Source: Lentisphaerota bacterium
GTDB taxonomy: Bacteria; Verrucomicrobiota; Lentisphaeria; Victivallales; Victivallaceae
Reading direction: 5' to 3'
Assembly (NCBI GenBank): GCA_015061615.1
Contig: SUWE01000012.1
Coordinates: 1-58,011, forward strand
Length of the DNA: 58,011 bases
Below the pieces are notes generated by a model. That model was not told the origin of the DNA, made no database searches, and worked only from the letters and a program-made list of their open reading frames with translations. Position numbers and translations under genes: made by a program. Positions 1 to 8,351 of this stretch are shown here, piece by piece. The number at the start of each line of letters is the position of its first letter. Position 1 is the stretch's first letter.

Positions 1-98
1 TTTGAAGCGCACTATGCGACTTCGTTGTTTTTGGGATTAACATAAATCCGTTTTTATCAAGAGGCAAACCACTTTTGTTTTTTTTGGCAAAAAAATGA
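1..98. other. Left edge, no recognisable gene
   Basis: The first 98 bases do not encode the missing N-terminal half of the acyltransferase that follows. The frame of that gene meets a stop at 96-98. The minus strand is open in one frame over roughly 1-95 but resembles nothing I know. A run of A residues at about 89-95 abuts the hairpin at 95-119, so this stretch looks like the downstream side of a minus-strand terminator. Confidence 0.4.
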
Positions 99-119
99 GA
101 GACCTCTTGTGTCTCTCAT
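88..119 (-). terminator. Intrinsic-terminator-like hairpin at the break in the MBOAT gene
   Basis: ATGAGAGAC (95-103) and GTCTCTCAT (111-119) form a perfect 9-bp stem with a 7-nt loop. Read on the minus strand the stem is followed by a run of T (88-94), the form of an intrinsic terminator. No minus-strand gene lies to its right that would need it, so it appears to mark a junction inside the acyltransferase reading frame. Confidence 0.5.
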
Positions 120-125
120 AATATC

Positions 126-974
126 TGTGAAATCAACTTCGCCAATCTCAGCTGCGGAATTTTTGTATTCTCTCTCGGTTTGGCAAAAAAGATGCTCCTT
201 GCCGACAGTTTCGCTCCGATCGGCAATGCACTTTTTGTCATGGCATCTCCGGGGTGCATGGACGTTATTACCGGCTCACTTGCTTATGCGTTTCAAATCT
301 ATTTTGACTTCAGCGGTTACAGCGATATGGCTATCGGTATCGGACTTATGTTCAATATCATGCTGCCGGTGAACTTTCTTTCTCCCTACAAATCTCTCAA
401 TATTCAGGAGTTCTGGAGAACGTGGCATATCACCTTGGGGCGTTTTCTCGTCAACTTCATCTATTTTCCCATGGGCGGCAACCGCAAAGGCAAACTGCGC
501 ACCTATTTCAATCTTATATTCACCTTCTTTATCAGCGGTTTGTGGCACGGAGCAAACTGGCTTTTTGTCTTCTGGGGAACACTCAACGGTGTTGCTGTTG
601 CGATCCACCGCCTCTGGAGCAAAGATTTGAATATGAAAATGCCCAAATGGGCGGCGTTTATTGTGACATTTCTCTTTGTCTGGCTTTCGCAGATTTTTGT
701 CAAATGCCGCGACATGGGACACGCCTTTGATGTCTTTGCCGCGCTGGGGGATTTTTCTCCGGAAAAATATGCGCTTTTTGCCGAAGAATTTTCTTCATCT
801 GAAATAACACTGTTTATCATCGGTATCTGGATAATTTTCTTCATGCCTGCGACCGACTTTTTCCGCCGCACCTTCAAGCCTGCGCTGTGGAATCTGCTCT
901 TGAGTTTGACTCTTATTGTATGGAGCATCTTGAGCTTCAATAAAATATCGCCTTTTATCTATTTTAACTTCTGA
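126..974 (+). CDS. MBOAT-family O-acyltransferase (AlgI-like), 5'-truncated
   Basis: Membrane-bound O-acyltransferase of the AlgI/DltB type, which moves acyl groups across the inner membrane onto exported polysaccharide. Only the C-terminal ~280 residues are present, against about 480-520 in the family. The reading frame is open from 99 and family-like sequence starts near 126 (FANLSCGIFVFSLGLAKK). A TTG at 180 and an ATG at 192 are the first in-frame candidate starts but lie inside conserved sequence, so neither is a convincing native start. Visible hallmarks are the FQIYFDFSGYSDMAIG segment, EFWRTWHITLGRFL, and GLWHGANW, which carries the family's conserved histidine. Several hydrophobic spans follow. 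It is 10 bp from the next gene, a usual partner. The upstream hairpin suggests a rearrangement or an assembly edge. Confidence 0.8.
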   Translation, partial: CEINFANLSCGIFVFSLGLAKKMLLADSFAPIGNALFVMASPGCMDVITGSLAYAFQIYFDFSGYSDMAIGIGLMFNIMLPVNFLSPYKSLNIQEFWRTWHITLGRFLVNFIYFPMGGNRKGKLRTYFNLIFTFFISGLWHGANWLFVFWGTLNGVAVAIHRLWSKDLNMKMPKWAAFIVTFLFVWLSQIFVKCRDMGHAFDVFAALGDFSPEKYALFAEEFSSSEITLFIIGIWIIFFMPATDFFRRTFKPALWNLLLSLTLIVWSILSFNKISPFIYFNF

Positions 975-984
975 GGGGTGAAGT

Positions 985-2136
985 ATGTTTGATAAGATAA
1001 AAAAATTTTTCCATAACTGCTATTTGAAACTTTGTGATTTCAGGGAGCTTTCACCTGAAAAATATGTTAAATCTTTTGTCATCATATTGCTGGTGCTTAT
1101 CGTGTTTGCTGTTGCCGCAGTATTGCTTGTCGACCCGTATGTCCGTTATCATAAAGCTGTCGGTATAAAGCAGATATTCCGTAAGAGCGAAGCTATGATA
1201 CCCGGGATCATGCGTAACTTTGATTATGATACGGTGCTTTTCGGCAGTTCCATGACCCAGAACTTTGATATTGCCGAAATGAATGCCATTCTCGGCGGTA
1301 AATCCATCAAAGCCACCTGTGCCGGATTGGACAGCGAAAGTCTGGATAAATATCTTGAGACCGCCTTTGCCGTTCACAAAAAAGATTTGAAACGGTGTCT
1401 TGTCGGTGTGGACCTTTTCTGTTTTTCACCCAGTGACCGCCCCCGCTGGAAGGATTACAAATATATGTACGGTAATCATATTTTTGCGCCTGAATATTTC
1501 TTTTCGATCGATACTGCTGATGCCATCCGTGATATGATAAAAACCAATATCACTCAGAAATGGAAGCCGCTTTCCCGTTTTGAGCTTGATCAGAATAAAA
1601 TGTTCAGCAACAAACCCGGACTCAAATATGGCAGAAAATATCTGGAATATGCCGTTACCCAGCTTCATCCGTTCCCGGTTCCGCTGGATGAGACGACCAT
1701 TGCCAATTTTGAGCGCCACTTTTTCCGCCATATTGCGGCAAATCCAGATGTGCAGTTTGATGTTTTTATGCCGCCGTACAGCATCTACTTCTGGTGTTAT
1801 ATAGATGAGAATAAGGAACTTGACAAATTGTCCGATCTGCGTAACCGCTTTGCTGAAGGTGTGTTGAAATATCCCAATGTGCGTCTTTTTGACTTTCACG
1901 CTGATTTTGATATCTGCTGCAATCTGGATAATTACAAGGATATCACCCACTACTCCCCTGAAATCAATACTCTGTTGTTGAAGAAGATCGCTTCAGATAT
2001 CCCTGTGAAAAGTTATGCCGGGTTTGTGAAGAATACCAATGCAATTTGTGAAAAACTCAAAGAGTACAAAGCTGAGTTTGCCCGTCTGCGTTCTCTTGAT
2101 GTCGGACCGAAAAAGCGCCGCGCTGTTGAAGAGTGA
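985..2136 (+). CDS. Membrane-anchored SGNH-hydrolase-like protein, partner of MBOAT acyltransferase
   Basis: 383 residues with a single N-terminal membrane span (about 30-49) and the remainder predicted outside the membrane. TVLFGSSMTQNFD (Ser near 89) resembles the nucleophile block of SGNH/GDSL hydrolases, and DITHYS (Asp ~319, His ~322) fits the C-terminal Asp-x-x-His block. Proteins of this layout (AlgJ/AlgX and DltD types) commonly sit directly downstream of an MBOAT gene and complete acyl transfer to an exported glycan. The gene starts 10 bp after the acyltransferase, with GAGGGG upstream of the ATG. Substrate is unknown. It ends 1 bp from the convergent gene at 2138. Confidence 0.65.
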   Translation: MFDKIKKFFHNCYLKLCDFRELSPEKYVKSFVIILLVLIVFAVAAVLLVDPYVRYHKAVGIKQIFRKSEAMIPGIMRNFDYDTVLFGSSMTQNFDIAEMNAILGGKSIKATCAGLDSESLDKYLETAFAVHKKDLKRCLVGVDLFCFSPSDRPRWKDYKYMYGNHIFAPEYFFSIDTADAIRDMIKTNITQKWKPLSRFELDQNKMFSNKPGLKYGRKYLEYAVTQLHPFPVPLDETTIANFERHFFRHIAANPDVQFDVFMPPYSIYFWCYIDENKELDKLSDLRNRFAEGVLKYPNVRLFDFHADFDICCNLDNYKDITHYSPEINTLLLKKIASDIPVKSYAGFVKNTNAICEKLKEYKAEFARLRSLDVGPKKRRAVEE

Positions 2137-2137
2137 T

Positions 2138-3154
2138 TCAGCGCTTGAAAAAAGCCTTTATCCTGAGTTTTGCATTTTCCGTTATATTGCGGTAAAACAG
2201 AAAAATATCTGCGGCGTGCAAGCTGCCTTTGGCATCATCAAAAAATGGATGATCGCGGTATTCTTCTGCAGGTCTGACCACCAGCGCTCCCCGTTCCATG
2301 TCGATTTGAGCGGTGCAGAAGTTCGGTATCGCTTCAGTAAGACTGCCGTCTTTATTCCAGAATACCGCTCCTCGGCTGTACTTTTCTGATGCCGCAAGAT
2401 CATCGGTGCGCCAGTTCAATGGATTTATACAATAGTAATTTCCACCAGTGAAAGTATCTTCTTCGCCTTTTTCTGCCACTGAATTCCAGGTGATGATGAC
2501 CCCTGTATCAAATGATCCTTTGGCAAGGCGCAAATGGTTGTCAGGCGCAAAATCTTTCGGCATTTTCGGGTATCCGATAAGATAGGCGGCAACGAGACGC
2601 TTGCGTATTTGCTCATCTTTGAGTTCGCTTCGCATCACCTCTAAAAGTGCCATCGCTCCCTGACTGTGTCCAAAGAGAATAAACGGGCGGTTTTTATTGA
2701 AGTGCTTCAGATAAAAGCGGAATGCATTGCGCAGGTCTTCTATTCCCGGGGCAATAGTTTCCAATACCATATTGTTTTCTTTTACCGCCTTTATTGCTCT
2801 GCGGTATTCGGTTTGACGGTAAAATGGCACAAAGATCCTGCCGACTCCAGTAAATGCGCCAGCCATCACAGGAATGTAACGGTATGCCCGTTCACAGCTC
2901 CTCTGGTCGCTCCAATCCATAAATGCGTGGTCTTTGTGAGAAACTATTGTCGGATAGGCAATGAAGATATCTGCCTCAAAATCTGAGGTCGTTTCACAAA
3001 CAACCCAGTTTGCGGCAAGAGAGTAATCGACAGGCACACTGATATTACGCAGTTCATCTGATCTCTGAACGGCTGAAAAATCAAGTCCTCTGAAACTGCA
3101 TCCGGAAAGCAGGATGAGAAGAACAGAGAGCTGTAAAAGGCGGATAAAACGCAT
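2138..3154 (-). CDS. DUF3089-type alpha/beta-hydrolase lipoprotein
   Basis: 338 residues. The N-terminus is a lipoprotein signal with lipobox LLSGC, giving an acylated Cys19. The body matches the DUF3089 alpha/beta-hydrolase pattern: ADIFIAYPT, a VPFYRQ segment, and the nucleophile elbow FGHSQGAM (Ser164). It is the last gene of the LPS operon, and its ATG overlaps the stop of the preceding gene by one base (TAATG), so translation is probably coupled. An esterase or deacylase acting at the cell envelope is plausible. The substrate cannot be read from sequence. Confidence 0.7.
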   Translation of the reverse strand: MRFIRLLQLSVLLILLSGCSFRGLDFSAVQRSDELRNISVPVDYSLAANWVVCETTSDFEADIFIAYPTIVSHKDHAFMDWSDQRSCERAYRYIPVMAGAFTGVGRIFVPFYRQTEYRRAIKAVKENNMVLETIAPGIEDLRNAFRFYLKHFNKNRPFILFGHSQGAMALLEVMRSELKDEQIRKRLVAAYLIGYPKMPKDFAPDNHLRLAKGSFDTGVIITWNSVAEKGEEDTFTGGNYYCINPLNWRTDDLAASEKYSRGAVFWNKDGSLTEAIPNFCTAQIDMERGALVVRPAEEYRDHPFFDDAKGSLHAADIFLFYRNITENAKLRIKAFFKR

Positions 3155-5430
3155 TATTCAACGTCCGGCATTACTTCGATATTGCCGATGGCGCGCAGAT
3201 CTTCCGAGCCGACATCACTGCGGATGATATCGCTGAACTGTTTTCTGCCGTTGCTGCGTATCCACGGACGGCGGGGACGTTCCGCAGTCAACACCACCTC
3301 TTTGGTATCGACTGTATAGACCGCCTGATCGCCGCCGGCACGCTGAAGATTGCCTTTATTGTCCTTGCGCAGCAGGACGACTTCACGTTTGCAGACGATG
3401 CGCTTCAAATCCTGGGAATCGGAGATCGCGATGCGTGACGGAGCAGAGTTTTCACCCATATCCATTTCAAACGGATCGGCATCCAGCGCATCTTCTTCGG
3501 AAATTGTCTTTTCAACCGGCTTTTTATTGCCGTTTTCATCGACCGCGGTTTCAGGCACCGGAGCCGCTCCGGTGAAAACATACATATCTTTGCAGAAAAT
3601 CTCTGTTCCGCTGTCGTGGATGGAGACATTGCCGTGAAATTCCGAGTAATCCGAAAGCAGGTCGCTCATCGCATTGGCGGCTTTCAGGGTGCGCGCAAGT
3701 AGCTTGCCCTCTTTTTTATTGAAGGAAGTCGCCGTTACTGAACCGTCGCAGAGGATTTTTACCAACTGCGCTCCGCCGGATTGTATCATGCCGGGGGTCG
3801 GTTTGACTCCGGGGGGCAGGTCGCGGAAAAAGAGGGTGAGGATATCCGTTTTCAGCTCATCTTTATCTTTGAGCATCAAAACTTTTCCGGTGGCGATGAT
3901 TTTGGTTACCGTCTTGTTTTTTCCTTCCATTCCTGCGGCAAGCGGTGCGCCGGAAGGAGTGTTTTCTGCGGTTTTCTCATCAACTTTTCTGTCGGCGAGA
4001 AAGATATCCAGCCGGTCACTGTCCAGACATGCTTTGCCGTCGCGGATTTTTACATCATTGTAAAAGACGATTTTGTTGCTGCGGTAGTTGAGTTCCGCCT
4101 GCTTTGACGTGACTGTACTTACGGAAACGATTTTTTTGCCCGGAGTTTCCGGAGCATTTTTCTCAGAACGGCTGACTATTTTTACACTGCCGTTGGCAAA
4201 GATGAGATCGACCTTATGTCCGGAACCTTTTTCATCTTCTTTGAGATGGACGCGCAGACTGTCGGTGTAAAGCGAACTTGTCTGGTCAACGGCGATGACA
4301 TTGCCGTGAAAGTTGGCGATATTCTCTTTGCCGTCAAAATTTGCACGGTCGGAAAATATCGTGCGGGTACGCTCAATGAGTCCTTTTTCATCGCGGACGA
4401 CCGATTTTATCCGGCAGTCGCGCATGACAAACATGCGGTCAGCGTGGCGTAGCAGTTCGATACGCTGTCCGGTAAGCTGGGTATCGCTGCCGCGGGTGAG
4501 GGTCGGTTTTTCTTCGCCGCTGTCTCCGGTGAGGATGATAAGTTCGCGTTTGACATCGTATTCAAGGTGTTCGGAACGTGAAGTCTGTACTCCGTTTTTC
4601 TCTTTTGCGGGATCTTCCGGATTCTGGACGAGCAGAACATTGCCGTCGGCAAGGATGCGGCTGACGCCGTCAAGAATCGCTTTTTCATCTTCCGGAACAT
4701 CAGCTTTCTTTGCCGGAGCCTCTTTTTTATCATCGTTTTTGTCAGCAAGATATGCGGTGAGACGGTCGCAGGTCATCGTATTGCGGCCGTCGATCACTTT
4801 GACATTGCCGATTAGCATGATCTCATTGTTTTTCATATCTATACGCAGAGAATCCCCGGTTGCGATGGCATTTTTCTGCTGTTTGGGAACCGGAGAACCT
4901 GTAAGTATCTTACGCGGATCGGTTCCCGTATCCCGGACGATGATGCGGACATCGGAGTTCACTTCAATTACCTTGTTTTTGAAGTCTGCTTTGAATCCAA
5001 TTCCGTCAAGGTCAAATTGCGGGTGACGGAAAAATATCTTTTTATCGCCGAAGGCAACAGCATTGTTCTGGTCGATGAAACACTTCTGCGTGAAAATCAC
5101 ATATTCGCTGATATTGTGGCGGTTTTTCCAGAAATTCAGAATGAACGGCAGTTTTGAACCCAGCGGATAGATTTTTGTCTGCCAGCCGTCGGGAATCTTG
5201 TCAACGTCGATTTTTTCCAGCAGTGTGTCGATGAACGTGTTGTTACAATCGACCAGACGACCGTCGCGTTCACCATCCTGAGCAAAGACGATACGTTCCA
5301 GAGTATCTTTTTTGTAGAAGGGGATTTTGATATGCTTGAGATTCAATCCCTGCATATCCTCGATCCCTGCGGCATTGGCGCTGAATATCGCCAGCACAAG
5401 GGCGAGTGCGGATAAAATTTTGATTTTCAT
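3154..5430 (-). CDS. Multi-domain OstA/LptA-like LPS-transport protein
   Basis: 758 residues with a signal peptide (about 1-21). The mature part contains repeated OstA-like units in which a beta-strand pair ends in GNV or GNI: MLIGNVKVIDGR, NFHGNVIAVDQ, FHGNVSIHD, RAIGNIEVMPD. Each is followed by a T/SDxLxxxL stretch. This resembles several LptA/LptC-type beta-jellyroll modules in one chain, far longer than LptA (about 185 residues), and there is no obvious LptD barrel C-terminus. The start overlaps the kdsC stop by 4 bp (ATGA), and the gene lies with kdsA and kdsC, as lptA and lptC do in Proteobacteria. A periplasmic LPS bridge function is inferred. Charged linker regions separate the modules. 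Confidence 0.7.
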   Translation of the reverse strand: MKIKILSALALVLAIFSANAAGIEDMQGLNLKHIKIPFYKKDTLERIVFAQDGERDGRLVDCNNTFIDTLLEKIDVDKIPDGWQTKIYPLGSKLPFILNFWKNRHNISEYVIFTQKCFIDQNNAVAFGDKKIFFRHPQFDLDGIGFKADFKNKVIEVNSDVRIIVRDTGTDPRKILTGSPVPKQQKNAIATGDSLRIDMKNNEIMLIGNVKVIDGRNTMTCDRLTAYLADKNDDKKEAPAKKADVPEDEKAILDGVSRILADGNVLLVQNPEDPAKEKNGVQTSRSEHLEYDVKRELIILTGDSGEEKPTLTRGSDTQLTGQRIELLRHADRMFVMRDCRIKSVVRDEKGLIERTRTIFSDRANFDGKENIANFHGNVIAVDQTSSLYTDSLRVHLKEDEKGSGHKVDLIFANGSVKIVSRSEKNAPETPGKKIVSVSTVTSKQAELNYRSNKIVFYNDVKIRDGKACLDSDRLDIFLADRKVDEKTAENTPSGAPLAAGMEGKNKTVTKIIATGKVLMLKDKDELKTDILTLFFRDLPPGVKPTPGMIQSGGAQLVKILCDGSVTATSFNKKEGKLLARTLKAANAMSDLLSDYSEFHGNVSIHDSGTEIFCKDMYVFTGAAPVPETAVDENGNKKPVEKTISEEDALDADPFEMDMGENSAPSRIAISDSQDLKRIVCKREVVLLRKDNKGNLQRAGGDQAVYTVDTKEVVLTAERPRRPWIRSNGRKQFSDIIRSDVGSEDLRAIGNIEVMPDVE

Positions 5431-5948
5431 TTGCGGTAACGCTCCATTATATGATCGAATAATCCTTTTTCTTTAAGTATTCTGCGGATGACTTCGCAGG
5501 CGGCGCCTTTGCCGCCGGGAGCATTGGTGCGCCAGTCGGCAACTTCGTTCAGTTCTTCGACTGCATCACCGACGGCGATCCCGATCCCTGCGCGGCGGAT
5601 GACCGGCATATCTACGACATCATCACCCATGTAACAGCACTCTTTTGCTGTAAGTTTATTCTGTTCAAGAATTTCATTGAATCCGGCAATTTTATCCTTC
5701 ACCCCCAGCAGAGCGAAGGAAAGTTTCAGCTCATTTATCAGAAAATTGTTTGCGTAATCATCTCTGCCGGAAAGCACACCGACTTTCAAGCCCGCCCTCA
5801 ATGCGAGCTTTATCCAGTGCATATCGTGATGATCGAAGGTTTTGACCAGTGTTCCGTCGGGCAGAAAAACTGCTCTGCTGTCGGTCAGAGTTCCGTCGAT
5901 ATCAAAAATAAGAGTTGTGATTTGTGCAAAATCAGCCGATGAGATCAT
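5427..5948 (-). CDS. kdsC: 3-deoxy-D-manno-octulosonate 8-phosphate phosphatase
   Basis: 173-residue HAD phosphatase of the C0 type, without a cap domain, that hydrolyses Kdo-8-phosphate to Kdo for LPS inner-core synthesis. Visible motifs are FDIDGTLTD (Asp16 nucleophile, Asp18), LSGRDD for the phosphate-binding Ser, a conserved Lys in VKDK, and CYMGDDVVDMPVI for Mg2+ binding. The tail KGAACEVIRRIL is typical of KdsC. The ATG lies 17 bp inside the 3' end of kdsA, with AGGTGAAAG upstream, so the two are translationally linked. Cytoplasmic. Confidence 0.93.
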   Translation of the reverse strand: MISSADFAQITTLIFDIDGTLTDSRAVFLPDGTLVKTFDHHDMHWIKLALRAGLKVGVLSGRDDYANNFLINELKLSFALLGVKDKIAGFNEILEQNKLTAKECCYMGDDVVDMPVIRRAGIGIAVGDAVEELNEVADWRTNAPGGKGAACEVIRRILKEKGLFDHIMERYRK

Positions 5949-6747
5949 GGATAGCTTTCACCTGAATCAGTGTTTCCCGGATCTGTTCAAAATCCAGCGA
6001 ATTGGGACCATCCGACCACGCTTCTGCGGGACGGGGATGGACTTCGGTAAAGAGCGCATCAATGCCGATTGCAGCTGCGGCGCGGGCGAGGGGCAGGACG
6101 AACTCTCTCTGTCCGCCGGAAGCATTGCCGAGTCCGCCGGGCAGCTGAACACTGTGGGTCGCATCAAACACCACCGGAACACCGAAATTGCGCATGATCT
6201 GCAACGAGCGCATATCCACCACCAGATTGTGATAACCGAAACTGCTGCCGCGTTCACAGAGCATGACCTGTTCATTGCCGGTGGAGCGGAATTTTTCCAG
6301 TGCGCCTTTCATATCTTCCGGTGCCATGAACTGACCTTTTTTGATATTCACCGGTTTCATCGTCTTTCCTGCGGCGACCAGAAGATCGGTCTGACGGCAG
6401 AGAAATGCGGGTATCTGGAGCAAATCGGCAACTTCGGCAACCGGAGCTGCTTCATCACTTTCATGGATATCAGTGACAACGGGGACGCCGTATTTTTCCT
6501 TGACTGCGGCAAGGTATTCCAGACCTTTTTTCAGACCGGGACCGCGACGGGATGAACCGCTTGAGCGGTTGGCTTTATCCCATGAGGCTTTGAAAATATA
6601 CTGAATATCCAGTTCCGCGCAGAGGGCGGAAAGATAGGAGGCAACTTCCAGACAGAGTTCTTCACTTTCTGCGGTGCAGGGACCGCCGAGCAGAGCAAGT
6701 TTCTGTCCTTTGCCGATTTCGATATTTCCGATGGTGACGTTATTCAT
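5932..6747 (-). CDS. kdsA: 3-deoxy-8-phosphooctulonate synthase
   Basis: 271 residues, full length. KdsA condenses phosphoenolpyruvate with arabinose-5-phosphate to give Kdo-8-phosphate. Family signatures are LLGGPCTAES, FKASWDKANRSS, RRGPGL, VVTDIHES, FLCRQTDLL, NIKKGQFMAPEDM, FGYHNLVVDMRSL, VFDATHSVQLPGG and EVHPRPAEAWSDGPN. The N-terminal region lacks the extra Cys of metal-dependent forms at the usual NxxC position. It has KANRSS instead, so it is probably the metal-independent class. The ATG overlaps the stop of the heptose kinase gene (ATGA) with AAGGAG upstream. Confidence 0.95.
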   Translation of the reverse strand: MNNVTIGNIEIGKGQKLALLGGPCTAESEELCLEVASYLSALCAELDIQYIFKASWDKANRSSGSSRRGPGLKKGLEYLAAVKEKYGVPVVTDIHESDEAAPVAEVADLLQIPAFLCRQTDLLVAAGKTMKPVNIKKGQFMAPEDMKGALEKFRSTGNEQVMLCERGSSFGYHNLVVDMRSLQIMRNFGVPVVFDATHSVQLPGGLGNASGGQREFVLPLARAAAAIGIDALFTEVHPRPAEAWSDGPNSLDFEQIRETLIQVKAIHDLIG

Positions 6748-7766
6748 GATATTTTATCTCCTTGATTCAAAGCTGCAATTAATTCTTCTTTCATGATCGG
6801 CGCTGTTCCGATCTTGCCGACGACGACTCCGGCGGCAAAGTTGGCTATTTCTGCGGCGGTGACGGCATCGCATCCGGCAGCCATTGCCGCGGTACAGACG
6901 GCGGCAACGGTATCACCGGCACCGGAAACGTCGAATACTTCGCGCGCCATTGTGGGAATTATCTTCAGGAGTTTTCCTTTTTTGAAAACCGCCATCCCCT
7001 GCGAGGCAAGCGATATGAGCAGATACTCCGGCTCCCACTCCGCGCAGATTTTTTCTGCGGCAAGCAGCAGTTCGGGGTCTTCGGCAGGGGGCAGATGCCT
7101 GCCGTTGTCATTGACCTTTGCCAGTGCGAATGCCTCACTGCGGTTGGGTTTGAGCAAAGTCAGACCTTTGACCGGAGGAACTCCGCCGGTTTTGGGTTTC
7201 GGGTCGAGAATGGTGATGACATTATGAGCCGAGGCGACGGGGATTATCCCGTTGAGCATCTCTGCGGAAAGGGTTCCTTTGGCGTAATCGTCAAAAATCA
7301 CCGCGTCGATCTCATTATTTTCTATCAGAGTGATTATGCGGTCGGTGATTTTTTTCTGAATATCTTCATCCAGAGCGGCGGTATCTTCAAAATCCGCCCG
7401 CAGAAGCTGCTGCGCTCCGGCGATGACGCGGCACTTTTCAATGGTGCGGCAATCACCGGTGGATACGATCCCCTGAAGGTCGATGGAAAGTTCCGCAAGT
7501 TTGTCAAGCAGTTCTCTGCCGGAAACGTCATCGCCGACAGCGCCGAATGCGGTGACATTTCCTCCGCAGGTGGCAATGTTGCGCATCACGTTGGCGGCAC
7601 CGCCGGGGCAGGAGGTCCGTTTGCGGATATTGACCACCGGAACCGGGGCTTCGGGAGAAATGCGGTTGACCTCTCCCCAGAGATAGACGTCAAGCATCAA
7701 ATCGCCGACAACGGCGATTTTTGTTCCGGAAAATTTTTCAACGGTATTGCGGTATATATTGCTCAT
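6744..7766 (-). CDS. rfaE1: D-glycero-beta-D-manno-heptose-7-phosphate kinase (HldE/HldA kinase domain)
   Basis: 340-residue PfkB/ribokinase-family sugar kinase that phosphorylates heptose-7-phosphate at C1 in ADP-heptose synthesis for the LPS core. Motifs are VVGDLMLDVYLWGEVNRISPEAP, split here as GDLMLD and RISPEAPVPV, followed by GGAANVMRNIA, KCRVIAGAQQLLRADFE, the DDYAKG segment, and the anion-hole/catalytic block DVSGAGDTV near the C-terminus. It stops after the kinase domain, so the adenylyltransferase half of bifunctional HldE is absent and must be encoded elsewhere. It starts 4 bp after the preceding small membrane protein gene. Confidence 0.9.
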   Translation of the reverse strand: MSNIYRNTVEKFSGTKIAVVGDLMLDVYLWGEVNRISPEAPVPVVNIRKRTSCPGGAANVMRNIATCGGNVTAFGAVGDDVSGRELLDKLAELSIDLQGIVSTGDCRTIEKCRVIAGAQQLLRADFEDTAALDEDIQKKITDRIITLIENNEIDAVIFDDYAKGTLSAEMLNGIIPVASAHNVITILDPKPKTGGVPPVKGLTLLKPNRSEAFALAKVNDNGRHLPPAEDPELLLAAEKICAEWEPEYLLISLASQGMAVFKKGKLLKIIPTMAREVFDVSGAGDTVAAVCTAAMAAGCDAVTAAEIANFAAGVVVGKIGTAPIMKEELIAALNQGDKIS

Positions 7767-7770
7767 AAGA

Positions 7771-8232
7771 TCACTTCCGGTTATATTTTTTCAGAAGATC
7801 GTTCAGATAGGGCTGGGAGTTGAGCTGATTTTCCCGTGAAAACGATTGACCGTTTTTCAACTGTGAGGCTATTTTGTAAAGCTCCACCACCAGCGGAGAA
7901 AGAACATTTACTTCGTCATCGGTTATCATATTTGCCTCACGGCGCAGATAGATCGCCAGATGATCGAGGGTATCGGAAAGCAGTTTTTTTTCCAGTTTGA
8001 TACTTTCATTTTCCTCTTTGATATCGTGGCAGATGGCGCGGGAAACGTCAAAAAGCAGGAACATTTCACGGCGGCGGATCTCTTTGGCATAGGCGTTTTC
8101 ACGCTGAACAAAGTGAGGGATGCTCAATGCGATACTCAATTCAGCGATTATCATCGCGGTAAAAAGAGCCAATGCGAAAAACGCCAGATAATTGCGTTTG
8201 AAATTGGCAGAATATTTCAATGTCTGCGCCAT
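7771..8232 (-). CDS. Small membrane-anchored protein at head of the LPS operon, function unknown
   Basis: 153 residues from the ATG at 8232, chosen because GGAGG lies 5 nt upstream. An in-frame GTG four codons earlier overlaps that ribosome site and is unlikely. One membrane span (about 13-36) follows a short basic N-terminus. The rest is charged and helical, probably partly coiled coil, and exported or cytoplasmic depending on topology. I recognise no family. LptC also has one N-terminal span and sits in such operons, but the beta-strand-rich body of LptC is not evident here. First gene of the envelope operon. Confidence 0.75.
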   Translation of the reverse strand: MAQTLKYSANFKRNYLAFFALALFTAMIIAELSIALSIPHFVQRENAYAKEIRRREMFLLFDVSRAICHDIKEENESIKLEKKLLSDTLDHLAIYLRREANMITDDEVNVLSPLVVELYKIASQLKNGQSFSRENQLNSQPYLNDLLKKYNRK

Positions 8233-8270
8233 AAAAACCTCCACGTGGAACTGTCAGAAAAATTTGTCGT

Positions 8271-8290
8271 AAGAGAATATACATTCTCTT
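8271..8290. promoter_or_regulatory. Inverted repeat over the -10 box of the LPS operon promoter
   Basis: AAGAGAAT (8271-8278) and ATTCTCTT (8283-8290) are perfect 8-bp arms 4 bp apart. They cover the -10 hexamer of the envelope operon promoter, so a dimeric repressor site is a natural reading. It could also act as a weak terminator for the EamA gene ending at 8352. Confidence 0.45.
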
Positions 8291-8304
8291 TGCACTTTTA
8301 TCAA
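8276..8304 (-). promoter_or_regulatory. Promoter of the LPS/Kdo operon
   Basis: On the minus strand TTGATA (8304-8299) and TATATT (8281-8276) are spaced by 17 bp, 44 bp upstream of the first start codon of the operon. Confidence 0.6.
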
Positions 8305-8351
8305 GTGATCTTTCCAATAAGTTTTGAAATTACCTGTTGACAACAGTGATT

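Noticed and set aside
1051-1377. Minus-strand open frames inside the 985-2136 gene
   Set aside because: No start context or homology. The plus-strand gene has a membrane span and SGNH-like motifs and follows its usual partner.
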